A stretch of DNA of 14,486 nt from an uncultured Nitrosomonadales bacterium (GCA_946481065.1 CAMLMA010000035.1:1-14486), one strand, 5' to 3'. Positions 1-7,184 are shown, counted from the stretch's first letter. Notes: generated from the sequence alone by a model not told the origin. Program-made: numbers and translations.

Positions 1-1637
1 TGCAGCTCGAAGCCGCGTACGCGTGCGTCCGCCCCATTGATGTAGGTGAAAGGTTTCGGCGTGCCGGGGATGCGGATGAATCCCGGTGGTGCGCTGTAAG
101 GACTGGCGACCTTGGTCTGGCGGATGATGTTGCTCATCGCGTCCTCGAACACGCGCAGGTCAATATCCAGACTGCCGAAATCGCCAAGGTAGCCGATCTC
201 CCTGGAGATGATCTGCTCCGGTCGCAAGCCGCCCTGGTCACGGAACTGCTCCTGGATGAAGGTCACGCCGGGGATGGTCGTCGGCACGACGAATCGCCCC
301 ATGAATTTCTCTTCCAGGTAGGTCGGGGTGCGTAGCGCAGTCGAGATGCCGATGCGTAGCGTGTGCCCTGGCGCAAGGCGGAAGTTGGCGCTGGCGCGTG
401 GCGAGAAGTCGCTGCCGGTGAGGTCGTTGTGTTCGAATAGGGTGCCGGCATTCACCACCAGCCGGGGCGTGGCATGCCACTCGGCATGACCGAATATGCG
501 TTGCAGGTGGAAACTGTCGCGATCACCGCTGTTGAGATAGAACGGTGCCGTGATCTGGTCCAGGCGCATGCTGCCGCCCCACACCAGGCGCAGGGATTGC
601 CAGGGCGAAAAGGTGTGTTGCGCCTCCAGGTCGTAGCGTTCGTTCTCGACGTCGTTATCCAGCAGCAAGGTCGGATTGAGCAGGATGGGGCCGAAGAACT
701 GGACGAGATCGACCGACGACACCGGGTCGTTGGAACGGCTGTAGCTGTGATAACCCTGCAAGGAAAAATCGCTGGTGGCGCTGAAGCTATGCCGCCACTT
801 CACTTGCTGGAAATGGCTTTCGACCTCCTTGCTGCGGGGCAGAAAGATCAGGGCCTGAGGATCGGGGTCGCCTTCCTTTCTGCTGCCGCCGTTGTAGCCG
901 AGCTGGAACTCGAGGTCGTCACGGTCGCTGGCGCGATAATCCGCGCGTGCCGTGAGAAGGTCGGTGTGCTTGCTGTCGGCCCGTTGTTGCAGGCCTTCGT
1001 CGATGCGGTGGCCGATGGTGACGCGATACTGCAGGTCGCCGAGTCTTCCGCCATAACGGTAGAAGGTATCGCTGCGGCCGCTGCCGCGCGTAACGAGCAC
1101 GCTGGACCCGCTGACTTCCGACGCTTGCTGCGTGATGATGTTGATGACGCCGAGGAAAGCGTTGGCGCCATAGCTCGCGGCATTCGGCCCACGCGTCACC
1201 TCGATGCGTTCGATGTCGGCGATGGCCAAGGGCAGGTCGCTCCATTGCACGCCGCCATAGAGCGGCTCGTAGACTGAACGCCCGTCGACCAGCACTTGCA
1301 TGCGCCGTGAGTAGGCGTCGGTCATGCCGTGGTAGCTGACGACGGGATTCACCGTCTGCAGGTAACCGGCGTTGGTGCCGACGTACATGCCAGGCACCAG
1401 GCGGAAGATCTCCGCGAGATCGACGATCCCCGATTCGCGGATCGTCTCACGGTCGATGACCGTCACGGCGGAAGGTGCGTCGGCGATGGGCTGGGACAGC
1501 CGGGAAACGGTCAGTACATTGGGCATGTCGCCGAGATAGACGTCCTCGGAGAGCAGCTTGGCTGAAGCGGTTTCTGCTGAATAGGCGGGATGTGCGCACA
1601 GCATCAGGCAGGCAATTAAATGTCTGGCGTGCATCAT
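1..1637 (-). CDS. TonB-dependent outer-membrane receptor (partial, C-terminus beyond left edge)
   Basis: This is an outer-membrane gated channel that takes up a scarce ligand such as an iron chelate or cobalamin, using energy from TonB-ExbBD. The frame is open for 545 codons from the start to the window edge. Residues 1-21 look like a signal peptide with cleavage after AYSA. A TonB-box-like stretch (VLTVSRL, about 41-47) is followed by the plug domain (about 50-170), with VTVIDRETIRESG, FRLVPGM, QVLVDGRSVYEP, IERIEVTRGPNAASYGANAF and GVINIIT, all hallmarks of the family. The rest consists of alternating beta-strand segments of the barrel. Family members usually have 650-750 residues, so the last strands and the C-terminal aromatic residue are off the window. 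There are two adjacent ATGs (1637 and 1634); a GGGGG run precedes the first. The gene starts 10 bp after sixA, so the two are probably co-transcribed. The substrate cannot be told from this sequence. Confidence 0.93.
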   Translation of the reverse strand, partial: MMHARHLIACLMLCAHPAYSAETASAKLLSEDVYLGDMPNVLTVSRLSQPIADAPSAVTVIDRETIRESGIVDLAEIFRLVPGMYVGTNAGYLQTVNPVVSYHGMTDAYSRRMQVLVDGRSVYEPLYGGVQWSDLPLAIADIERIEVTRGPNAASYGANAFLGVINIITQQASEVSGSSVLVTRGSGRSDTFYRYGGRLGDLQYRVTIGHRIDEGLQQRADSKHTDLLTARADYRASDRDDLEFQLGYNGGSRKEGDPDPQALIFLPRSKEVESHFQQVKWRHSFSATSDFSLQGYHSYSRSNDPVSSVDLVQFFGPILLNPTLLLDNDVENERYDLEAQHTFSPWQSLRLVWGGSMRLDQITAPFYLNSGDRDSFHLQRIFGHAEWHATPRLVVNAGTLFEHNDLTGSDFSPRASANFRLAPGHTLRIGISTALRTPTYLEEKFMGRFVVPTTIPGVTFIQEQFRDQGGLRPEQIISREIGYLGDFGSLDIDLRVFEDAMSNIIRQTKVASPYSAPPGFIRIPGTPKPFTYINGADARVRGFEL

Positions 1638-1647
1638 CGCCCCCGGA

Positions 1648-2112
1648 TTACTTGGGGTCTTTGATGAGGTTGGGCGGGATGACGGCCCTCAGGCTGGCTT
1701 GCGTGACCCCTTCACTGATGCGGCTCGAGATCCACCAGACACTCCCTTTTTTGACGCTCAGGTATTGTGTCTTGCCGGTGAGGGCGAGAGAAGCCGCTTC
1801 GCCCAGGCTTGGCTGGTGGCCGACGATGACGACAGTGCCGTCCGCGTCAGGCCAGCCGGCTGCCTTCAGTATCGTCCTGGCGCTGGCGTCCGGGCCGAGG
1901 TCGCGCCGCGTGGTAAAATCGAGCCGGAGGGCTGCTGCGGTCTGCTGGGTTCTTGTGGCAGGGCTGACGAGGATCAGGCTGCCTTTCGGCAAGCGTGCCC
2001 GTAGCCATTTGCCCATGATCTCGGCCTGTTGCCGGCCCTTGGCGGTCAGTTCGCGCTGAATGTCAGGAGCTGTGTCGGCGGCTTCGGCATGCCGCCAGAG
2101 GAGCAGTTCCAT
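1648..2112 (-). CDS. sixA: Phosphohistidine phosphatase SixA
   Basis: This is a small histidine-phosphatase-superfamily enzyme (154 residues, close to the usual 150-160). It removes phosphate from phosphohistidine: in E. coli first reported on ArcB, later on NPr of the nitrogen phosphotransferase system. The catalytic motif LWRHAEA puts Arg7 and His8 at the N-terminus. The phosphate pocket is completed by ELTAKGRQQA (21-30), SPATRTQQTA (50-59) and the second catalytic His in VGHQPSLGE (His99). There is no signal peptide, so it is cytoplasmic. A GGGAG lies 10-12 bases before the ATG. It is the first gene of a minus-strand pair with the TonB-dependent receptor and is divergent from the RpfE-like gene. 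Family assignment is secure; the local target protein is unknown. Confidence 0.93.
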   Translation of the reverse strand: MELLLWRHAEAADTAPDIQRELTAKGRQQAEIMGKWLRARLPKGSLILVSPATRTQQTAAALRLDFTTRRDLGPDASARTILKAAGWPDADGTVVIVGHQPSLGEAASLALTGKTQYLSVKKGSVWWISSRISEGVTQASLRAVIPPNLIKDPK

Positions 2113-2179
2113 GAATATTATTCTCCCTGTGATGGGGTTATCTTAACCGTAGCCTAGGCCTGACGGAAACAACAATCGC
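2113..2179. promoter_or_regulatory. Divergent intergenic region with two small dyads
   Basis: These 67 bases separate sixA (minus) from the RpfE-like gene (plus), so both promoters must lie here or in the gene starts. Two dyads are visible: GGTTA-TCT-TAACC at 2136-2148 and GCCTAGGC at 2152-2159. A TATTAT at 2116-2121 resembles a -10 box on the plus strand, but no good -35 box sits at the right distance. Calling this an operator region is inference from position and symmetry only. Confidence 0.3.
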
Positions 2180-3145
2180 ATGAATCGCCATCTTTACCTG
2201 TTGGCTGACAGCCTTGATCCGATCCCGGCAGAGAACCTGGCGGCGGTCGAGGCCTTGGTCGCTCGCGGTCGCGTGGATTCCCGACTGGCCCTGTTCGCGC
2301 CCGCCCTGGCGGCGGATTTCGGCGTCGGCGCACCAGCCTGCGCCGCACTTTCGTGGCTGGGCACCGGACATGACCCCGGGGCGACGTGCTGGATGCATGC
2401 AGACCCGGTCCATCTCGCATTGCAGCGCGACCATTTCACGCTGACCCATCCCGCACCGCTCAGACTCAACGACGAAGAGCGCGAGACCTTGCTGCTCGAC
2501 ATCAATCGCCACTTCGTCGAGGATGGGCTGCATTTCTGCCAAAGCGAGACGGGGGACTGGTACCTGCGCATGGACGAAACGCCGCAATTGCAGACCGCGA
2601 TGCTGGGCGAAGCGCTGGGCCATGACGTACGTGAGTTCCAGCCGCAAGGGGCGGATGCTGCGCGCTGGAAGCGCATCCAGAATGAACTGCAGATGCTCTT
2701 GCATGAGCACCCGGTGAACCACGCGCGCGAAGCCCGTGGCCTGCCTGCCGTCAACAGCCTCTGGCTCTGGGGGCAAGGTCGATTGACGCCTTACACCGGG
2801 AATAGCCCATTCACGGCCGTGGTTGCCGAAGACCCCTTCGTCCGCGGTTTGGCCGCGCATACCGGGGTCACGCGTTATCCATTGGCCGCGCTTGATCCAT
2901 TGACCGCACTTGACGGCGATGCGACGCTCGACGCCATGCTGGGCGCCGACGCGCTGATCGTCATGGACGCCCATGACGCCGCCTGCGCCGCCCGGGTGAC
3001 CGCGATGCGCGACGCTTTACGCCATCGGCGCCTGCGCCGCCTGAAGCTCAGTATCGTCCTGCGTGACAGGCTGCTGGTCACGGAGCTCGGGCCGCTCGAC
3101 GCCTGGAAGCTCTGGCGTCGGCCCCGACCCTTAACCGCTTACTGA
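2180..3145 (+). CDS. RpfE-family / phosphoglycerate-mutase-like protein of unknown function
   Basis: This is a cytoplasmic protein of 321 residues with no signal peptide or membrane segment. It resembles the family annotated in beta- and gammaproteobacteria either as 'regulatory protein RpfE' or as a cofactor-independent phosphoglycerate-mutase-like protein. Visible landmarks are the N-terminal strand MNRHLYLLADSL, CWMHADPVHL (70-80), LHFCQSETGDWYLR (117-130), the long helix RWKRIQNELQMLLHEHPVN (about 162-180) and VNSLWLWGQG (191-200). The C-terminus is basic (about 280-315). The Xanthomonas rpfE gene, as I recall, also lies beside recJ in the rpf cluster, and here recJ starts 17 bp downstream, so the pair looks like a conserved operon. 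Enzymatic activity has not been settled for the family to my knowledge. The family call rests on the WLWG and ADPVHL blocks and on the neighbour. Confidence 0.75.
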   Translation: MNRHLYLLADSLDPIPAENLAAVEALVARGRVDSRLALFAPALAADFGVGAPACAALSWLGTGHDPGATCWMHADPVHLALQRDHFTLTHPAPLRLNDEERETLLLDINRHFVEDGLHFCQSETGDWYLRMDETPQLQTAMLGEALGHDVREFQPQGADAARWKRIQNELQMLLHEHPVNHAREARGLPAVNSLWLWGQGRLTPYTGNSPFTAVVAEDPFVRGLAAHTGVTRYPLAALDPLTALDGDATLDAMLGADALIVMDAHDAACAARVTAMRDALRHRRLRRLKLSIVLRDRLLVTELGPLDAWKLWRRPRPLTAY

Positions 3146-3162
3146 AGGCCACGACTTATCTT

Positions 3163-4872
3163 ATGGTTACGATCGTCCAACGTCCCTACGATCCCTCGGC
3201 TGCCGACCTGTTGGCGGCCAGCGGCTTGCCCGGACCACTGGCGCGTGTACTCGCCGCGCGCGGCATCCATGCGCCAGCGCAACTGGACGCCAGCCTCGCG
3301 GGCCTGATCCCGCCGGAAAGGCTCACCAACAGTGCCAAGATGGCGCAATTGCTGGCGGATGCCATCGCCCAGGGCAAGCGGCTCCTGGTCATCGGCGACT
3401 ATGATGCCGACGGCGCCACGGCGACGGCAGTGGCTGTGCGCGGCTTGCGCGGCATGGGCGCGACGGTGGATTTCCTCGTGCCCAACCGGTTCGAATATGG
3501 CTATGGCCTGACGCCCGAGATCGTCGCGCTGGCTGCGACGCGGCAACCGGATATCATCATCACGGTGGATAACGGTATCGCCAGCGTGGATGGCGTGCGT
3601 GCCGCCAATACCCTCGGCATCCCGGTATTGGTGACCGATCACCACCTGCCGGGCGACGAGACGCCGGAGGCGGCTTGTATCCTCAACCCGAACCAGCGTG
3701 GCTGCGATTTTCCCAGCAAGCACCTGGCTGGCGTCGGGGTCATGTTCTATGCGTTGCTGGCTTTGCGCGCGGAGCTGCGCATTCGGGGTGCTTTCGCCAC
3801 GAGGCCGGAACCCAACCTCACCGAGCTGCTCGACCTTGTCGCGCTCGGCACGGTGGCTGATCTTGTCAGGCTCGACGACAATAACCGCATCCTGGTCGAG
3901 CAGGGCTTGCGGCGCATCCGTGCCGGCAAGGCGTGTCCGGCGATCCCGGCCCTCATGCGCCTGGCCGGACGCGACCCCAGCCAGGCTGGCGCGCAGGACC
4001 TGGGCTTTTCCGTTGGGCCGCGCCTGAACGCCGCTGGGCGGCTTGATGACATGTCGCTGGGTATCGAATGCCTGCTTGCAGACGATCCGGCGAAGGCGCA
4101 ACAGATGGCTCAGCAGTTGCACGAATTGAATCTGGAGCGGCGCAACATCGAAGCTGATATGCATGATGCGGCCCTGGCTTCGCTCGAGGGTATCGAAGTG
4201 GCGGATCGCTACAGCCTCAGTCTGTATGACGCCGACTGGCATCAGGGCGTGATCGGTATCCTCGCTTCGCGCATCAAGGAGCGTTACCACCGTCCGGTGA
4301 TCGCTTTCGCCGATGCCGGCGACGGCATCCTCAAAGGCTCGGGACGGTCGATCAGCGGCCTGCATCTGCGTGACGCGCTCGATCTCGTTTCCAAGCGTGA
4401 TCCTCTGCTGCTGCTCAAGTTCGGCGGCCATGCCATGGCGGCTGGGCTCACCATCCGCGCGCGCGATCTCGACGCTTTCGTAGCCGCCTTCGAGGGCGTC
4501 GCACGTGAATTGCTGCGTCCGGCCGATCTTGAGTCGCTGATCGAGACCGATGGCGCCCTCGACGGGCAGGATATCGACTGGTCGACAGCCTGCGCCATCG
4601 AGCGTCAGGTATGGGGGCAAGGCTTCCCGCAGCCACTGTTCAGCGACCGGTTCCGCGTACTGGACCAGCGCGTCGTCGGCGAGCGTCATCTCAAGCTTGT
4701 GCTTGAAAAGCAGGGTCGGCGTTTCGACGCCATCTTCTTCCGGCAGCAGGAATATCTGCCTGCCGAGGTGGAGGCGGTCTATCAACTGCAAACTAATCAG
4801 TATAATGGCGCGCAATCGGTGCAGCTCTCGTTGCGGCACTGGCAGCCCGTCACCTCAACTCAACCCGGATAG
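3163..4872 (+). CDS. recJ: Single-stranded-DNA-specific 5'-3' exonuclease RecJ
   Basis: RecJ degrades single-stranded DNA from the 5' end in RecF-pathway recombination, mismatch repair and base-excision repair, using a two-metal centre. The protein has 569 residues, normal for the family. DHH-domain motifs are in order: VIGDYDADGATA (77-88), TVDNGI (134-139), VTDHH (157-161), and LVALGTVADLVRL (225-237). They are followed by VGPRLNAAGR (284-293), WHQGVIGILASR (359-370) and the DHHA1 signature GGHAMAAGL (421-429). The remaining C-terminal part (about 450-569) is the OB-fold region. It starts 17 bp after the RpfE-like gene and ends 10 bp before tpiA, so it is probably mid-operon. The Shine-Dalgarno is poor (AAGG about 14 bases upstream). 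All metal-binding residues I can check are intact. Confidence 0.97.
   Translation: MVTIVQRPYDPSAADLLAASGLPGPLARVLAARGIHAPAQLDASLAGLIPPERLTNSAKMAQLLADAIAQGKRLLVIGDYDADGATATAVAVRGLRGMGATVDFLVPNRFEYGYGLTPEIVALAATRQPDIIITVDNGIASVDGVRAANTLGIPVLVTDHHLPGDETPEAACILNPNQRGCDFPSKHLAGVGVMFYALLALRAELRIRGAFATRPEPNLTELLDLVALGTVADLVRLDDNNRILVEQGLRRIRAGKACPAIPALMRLAGRDPSQAGAQDLGFSVGPRLNAAGRLDDMSLGIECLLADDPAKAQQMAQQLHELNLERRNIEADMHDAALASLEGIEVADRYSLSLYDADWHQGVIGILASRIKERYHRPVIAFADAGDGILKGSGRSISGLHLRDALDLVSKRDPLLLLKFGGHAMAAGLTIRARDLDAFVAAFEGVARELLRPADLESLIETDGALDGQDIDWSTACAIERQVWGQGFPQPLFSDRFRVLDQRVVGERHLKLVLEKQGRRFDAIFFRQQEYLPAEVEAVYQLQTNQYNGAQSVQLSLRHWQPVTSTQPG
4801..4806 (+). promoter_or_regulatory. Candidate -10 box (TATAAT) inside 3' end of recJ
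   Basis: A perfect TATAAT lies 77 bases upstream of the tpiA start, within codons that are unusually AT-rich for this gene (CAA ACT AAT CAG TAT AAT). No good -35 hexamer is found 16-18 bases upstream (TCTATC or CTATCA), and there is no extended TGn motif. It could be an internal promoter for tpiA-secG-tRNA-Leu, or only codon use. Confidence 0.25.
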
Positions 4873-4882
4873 AGCCTGATCG

Positions 4883-5638
4883 ATGCGTCGCAAGTTGGTA
4901 GTCGCAAATTGGAAGATGAACGGTAGCCTGGCCAGGAACCAGGCCCTGCTGGAAACGGCAAGGACCGGTCTGGCGCCGCTCAAGGGCGCGGATTTTGCCA
5001 TCTGCGTGCCTTATCCTTACCTGTTTCAGGCGCAAGCCATCCTGCAGGGCAGTAATGTGAGCTGGGGCGCACAGAATCTGGCCAAGCACGAAGAAGGCGC
5101 TTACACCGGCGAGGTCAGCGCGGCCATGCTCAAGGATTTTGGCGCCAGCTACGTCATCATCGGCCATTCCGAACGCAGCTCCGCGCTCTGTGAGAGCGAT
5201 GTCAATATCGCAGCCAAGTTCGCGCTGGCCAAGGCTTTCGGCATCACGCCCATCCTCTGTATCGGAGAGACGCTGGGCGAGCGGGAGGCCGGGGTGATGG
5301 AATACTCGATCGCGAACCAGTTGGATGCCGTGTTGTCAGTTTCAGACGGCGCGCTGCTGGAGGATGCTGTCGTCGCCTACGAGCCGGTGTGGGCCATCGG
5401 TACCGGCAAGTCGGCGACGCCGGATCAGGCGCAGGCCGCGCACGCCTTCATCCGGGACCGTATCAAGGCCCTTAATCCGGCTGCCGCGAACAGTGTGAGA
5501 ATCATCTATGGGGGTAGCGTAAAACCCTCAAATGCGTCACAATTACTAGCTATGCCGGATATCGACGGTGGCTTGGTCGGTAAATGTTCTTTGAACGCCG
5601 GCGATTTTGAAGAGATTTGTCGCGCTGCTTGCGGCTAA
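4883..5638 (+). CDS. tpiA: Triosephosphate isomerase
   Basis: The enzyme interconverts dihydroxyacetone phosphate and glyceraldehyde-3-phosphate in glycolysis and gluconeogenesis, in the cytoplasm. Its 251 residues match the family length. Catalytic residues are in place: Asn9 and Lys11 in VVANWKMNG, His95 in VIIGHSERS, Glu167 in [15 protein letters not shown] (flexible loop 6), and YGGSVK (209-214). The final phosphate-binding loop is unusual: it reads LVGKCSL (231-237), where nearly all homologues known to me have LVGGASL. The segment after His95 ([14 protein letters not shown]) also departs from the common ETDE pattern. It follows recJ by 10 bp and precedes secG by 30 bp. A weak GGATAGAG precedes the ATG. 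Identification is firm; the effect of the loop change is unknown. Confidence 0.96.
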   Translation: MRRKLVVANWKMNGSLARNQALLETARTGLAPLKGADFAICVPYPYLFQAQAILQGSNVSWGAQNLAKHEEGAYTGEVSAAMLKDFGASYVIIGHSERSSALCESDVNIAAKFALAKAFGITPILCIGETLGEREAGVMEYSIANQLDAVLSVSDGALLEDAVVAYEPVWAIGTGKSATPDQAQAAHAFIRDRIKALNPAAANSVRIIYGGSVKPSNASQLLAMPDIDGGLVGKCSLNAGDFEEICRAACG

Positions 5639-5640
5639 GC

Positions 5641-5650
5641 GCTTGCAAGC
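5641..5650. repeat. 10-bp palindrome GCTTGCAAGC in tpiA-secG gap
   Basis: This is a perfect palindrome directly after the tpiA stop codon. The same 10 bases recur at 9129-9138 between nuoD and nuoE, and a one-base-spaced version lies at 6558-6568 between nuoA and nuoB. Function unknown. Confidence 0.4.
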
Positions 5651-5668
5651 AGGGAGATGCAGGGGAAA

Positions 5669-6019
5669 ATGGAAACTTTGGTCATGGTAGTACACGTGCT
5701 CGCGGCACTGGGCGTTATCGGCCTGGTGCTGTTACAGCATGGTAAAGGCGCAGACATGGGGGCAGCGTTCGGTAGCGGCGCTTCCGGCAGCCTGTTCGGC
5801 GTCAGTGGATCCTCCAACTTTTTGAGCCGCGCTACGGCTATCTTTGTGGCAATCTTTTTTGCGACCAGCATGGGTCTCGCCTATATCGGCGGCCATCGCG
5901 GTGAGCAATCCAGCGTCATCAAGCTGCAGCAGAATGCAGTGACGACCTCTTCGCAGCCTGCTGAAAAGCAGGATGCCAAGCCTGCCGAGCCATCCAACGC
6001 CAAGGATGTGCCGCAATAA
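5669..6019 (+). CDS. secG: Protein-export membrane protein SecG
   Basis: SecG is the small subunit of the SecYEG translocon and helps SecA push preproteins through the inner membrane. Two membrane helices are visible (about 3-21 and 52-72). Between them is the conserved cytoplasmic loop LLQHGKGADMGAAFGSGASG (about 20-39) with the following SLFGVSGSSNFLSR. The C-terminus is a polar tail rich in Gln, Lys, Pro and Ala. I chose the ATG at 5669 because the protein then begins METLVMVVHVL, the usual SecG start. An upstream in-frame ATG at 5657 adds only four residues and is abutted by the GGGAG at 5652-5656, leaving no Shine-Dalgarno spacing. It follows tpiA by 30 bp and precedes a tRNA-Leu, a common arrangement in proteobacteria. 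Confidence 0.93.
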   Translation: METLVMVVHVLAALGVIGLVLLQHGKGADMGAAFGSGASGSLFGVSGSSNFLSRATAIFVAIFFATSMGLAYIGGHRGEQSSVIKLQQNAVTTSSQPAEKQDAKPAEPSNAKDVPQ

Positions 6020-6053
6020 GCTGAGTGAGTGGGGTTAAGCAGCCCCGATGCAT

Positions 6054-6138
6054 GCCGACGTGGTGGAATTGGTAGACACGCTATCTTGAGGGGGTAGTGA
6101 CGAAAGTCGTATGAGTTCGAGTCTCATCGTCGGCACCA
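6054..6138 (+). tRNA. tRNA-Leu (anticodon GAG), CCA encoded
   Basis: This is a class II tRNA with a complete cloverleaf. The acceptor stem GCCGACG (6054-6060) pairs with CGTCGGC (6128-6134), followed by discriminator A and an encoded CCA (6136-6138). The anticodon stem CTATC (6081-6085) pairs with GGTAG (6093-6097) around loop TTGAGGG, which puts GAG at 6088-6090 and reads CUC/CUU leucine codons. A long variable arm with a GAC/GTC stem is present, as expected for leucine. The T arm is ATGAG-TTCGAGT-CTCAT. It lies 34 bp after secG and 45 bp before nuoA, so it is probably cut from a longer transcript. Confidence 0.97.
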
Positions 6139-6149
6139 AATTAATAACC

Positions 6150-6169
6150 TGCCAGCAACGATGCTGGCA
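6150..6169 (+). promoter_or_regulatory. Perfect 8-bp hairpin between tRNA-Leu and nuoA
   Basis: TGCCAGCA and TGCTGGCA form a perfect stem around the loop ACGA, 11 bases after the tRNA CCA and 14 bases before the nuoA GTG. No T-run follows on the plus strand, so it is not a standard intrinsic terminator. On the minus strand it is followed by an AT-rich stretch. It could mark RNA processing, attenuate transcription into nuo, or shape the nuoA ribosome-binding region. Confidence 0.45.
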
Positions 6170-6183
6170 ACTGGGATCTGGAC

Positions 6184-6540
6184 GTGCTGGAAAATTACTT
6201 TCCAATCTTGCTGTTCATTCTGGTCGGCCTTGCCGTCGGCGTAGCCCCTATTGTCCTTGGTAAGTTGGTCGCACCCAACAAGCCGGACGCCGAAAAAAAC
6301 TCCCCCTATGAATGCGGCTTCGAAGCCTTCGAAGACGCCCGCATGAAGTTCGACGTACGTTACTACCTCGTCGCCATCCTCTTTATCCTGTTCGACCTTG
6401 AGATCGCCTTCCTCTTTCCCTGGGCTGTTGTGCTGCAGGAGATCGGCCTGTTCGGCTTTATCGCCATGATGGTGTTCCTCGCGATCCTCGTGGTCGGCTT
6501 CATCTATGAGTGGATGAAAGGGGCGCTGGAGTGGGAGTAG
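6184..6540 (+). CDS. nuoA: NADH-quinone oxidoreductase subunit A
   Basis: NuoA is a small membrane-arm subunit of complex I, near the quinone-access site next to NuoH. Its 118 residues are typical. Three membrane helices are visible (about 7-29, 60-82 and 88-108). The conserved loop and second helix carry [11 protein letters not shown] (39-49) and [20 protein letters not shown] (55-74), with the acidic residues of the family. The start is a GTG, giving the usual [11 protein letters not shown]-terminus. A GGGA lies upstream, close to the hairpin at 6150-6169. It is the first gene of the nuo operon. Unusually, 167 bp separate it from nuoB. Confidence 0.97.
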   Translation: MLENYFPILLFILVGLAVGVAPIVLGKLVAPNKPDAEKNSPYECGFEAFEDARMKFDVRYYLVAILFILFDLEIAFLFPWAVVLQEIGLFGFIAMMVFLAILVVGFIYEWMKGALEWE

Positions 6541-6707
6541 CGCGAACGAGTCACCGGGCTTGCCAAGCTGCGAGCAAGATGAATGAGGCAGGATGCCGAA
6601 TCGGCCATCACGCTGTTCCAGGAGTTTATCCTGCGGCTTCGGTGCTTGATGGTCTTTCGTCTGGGGTTTTGGTTTGCGGTTTTTGCCGGAATGATGAGGC
6701 GGTATAG
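6541..6707 (+). other. Long nuoA-nuoB spacer with T/G-rich stretch
   Basis: No convincing gene is present here. The spacer holds the dyad GCTTG-C-CAAGC (6558-6568) and the near-palindrome GCCGAATCGGC (6595-6605). In a 61-base stretch (6629-6689) there is only one A on the plus strand. The last part has four G-runs (6663-6666, 6671-6672, 6678-6679, 6688-6689). A Shine-Dalgarno GAGG for nuoB lies near the end. A frame from ATG 6579 to the TAG abutting nuoB exists but has low GC at third positions (about 40% by hand count), unlike the neighbouring genes. Confidence 0.5.
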
Positions 6708-7184
6708 ATGAGCATCGAAGGCGTTCTCGAAAAAGGCTTTGTCACCACCACGCTGGATACGGTGATCAACTATACGCGCACCGGCTCCCTGTGGCCCATG
6801 ACCTTCGGGCTGGCCTGTTGCGCGGTGGAGATGATGCATGCCGGCGCTTCGCGTTATGACCTCGATCGTTTCGGCGTCGTGTTCCGTCCAAGCCCGCGCC
6901 AGTCAGATGTGATGATCGTTGCCGGCACGCTGGTCAACAAGATGGCGCCGGCGTTGCGCAAGGTCTATGACCAGATGGCCGAGCCGCGCTGGGTCATTTC
7001 CATGGGGTCCTGTGCCAACGGTGGCGGTTATTACCATTACTCCTACGCTGTGGTCCGCGGCTGCGACCGCATCGTGCCGGTCGATGTCTATGTGCCGGGG
7101 TGTCCGCCGACCGCGGAAGCCCTGCTGTACGGCATCATCCAGTTGCAGAACAAGATCAAGCGCACCAACACCATCGCCCGTTGA
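6708..7184 (+). CDS. nuoB: NADH-quinone oxidoreductase subunit B (N2 cluster)
   Basis: NuoB carries the terminal [4Fe-4S] cluster N2, which passes electrons to quinone at the junction of the peripheral and membrane arms. The protein has 158 residues, as usual. The cluster ligands are Cys37 and Cys38 ([11 protein letters not shown]), Cys102 ([10 protein letters not shown]) and Cys132 (VPGCPP), the family's unusual tandem-cysteine pattern. The block [20 protein letters not shown] (62-81) is also typical. GAGG sits 8 bases before the ATG. A TAG immediately precedes the ATG. nuoC follows after 12 bp. Confidence 0.98.
   Translation: MSIEGVLEKGFVTTTLDTVINYTRTGSLWPMTFGLACCAVEMMHAGASRYDLDRFGVVFRPSPRQSDVMIVAGTLVNKMAPALRKVYDQMAEPRWVISMGSCANGGGYYHYSYAVVRGCDRIVPVDVYVPGCPPTAEALLYGIIQLQNKIKRTNTIAR

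Noticed and set aside
474..1277. Plus-strand frame of 267 codons over the receptor gene
   Set aside because: The minus strand encodes a clear TonB-dependent receptor with signal peptide and plug motifs through this region.
2116..2121. TATTAT as a -10 box for the RpfE-like gene
   Set aside because: No acceptable -35 hexamer lies 16-18 bases upstream.
3139..4839. Long open frame on the minus strand opposite recJ
   Set aside because: recJ has all its family motifs on the plus strand. Long antisense open frames are expected opposite GC-rich genes.
6031..6046. GGGGTT/AGCCCC hairpin between secG and tRNA-Leu
   Set aside because: It is short, contains a wobble pair and lacks a following T-run. 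I cannot call it a terminator.
6579..6707. Frame of 42 codons ending at the TAG that abuts nuoB (GTG 6510 would extend it to 65)
   Set aside because: Only about 40% of third positions are G or C by hand count, far below the neighbouring genes. There is no clear ribosome-binding site and the product resembles nothing I know. The longer form starts inside nuoA.
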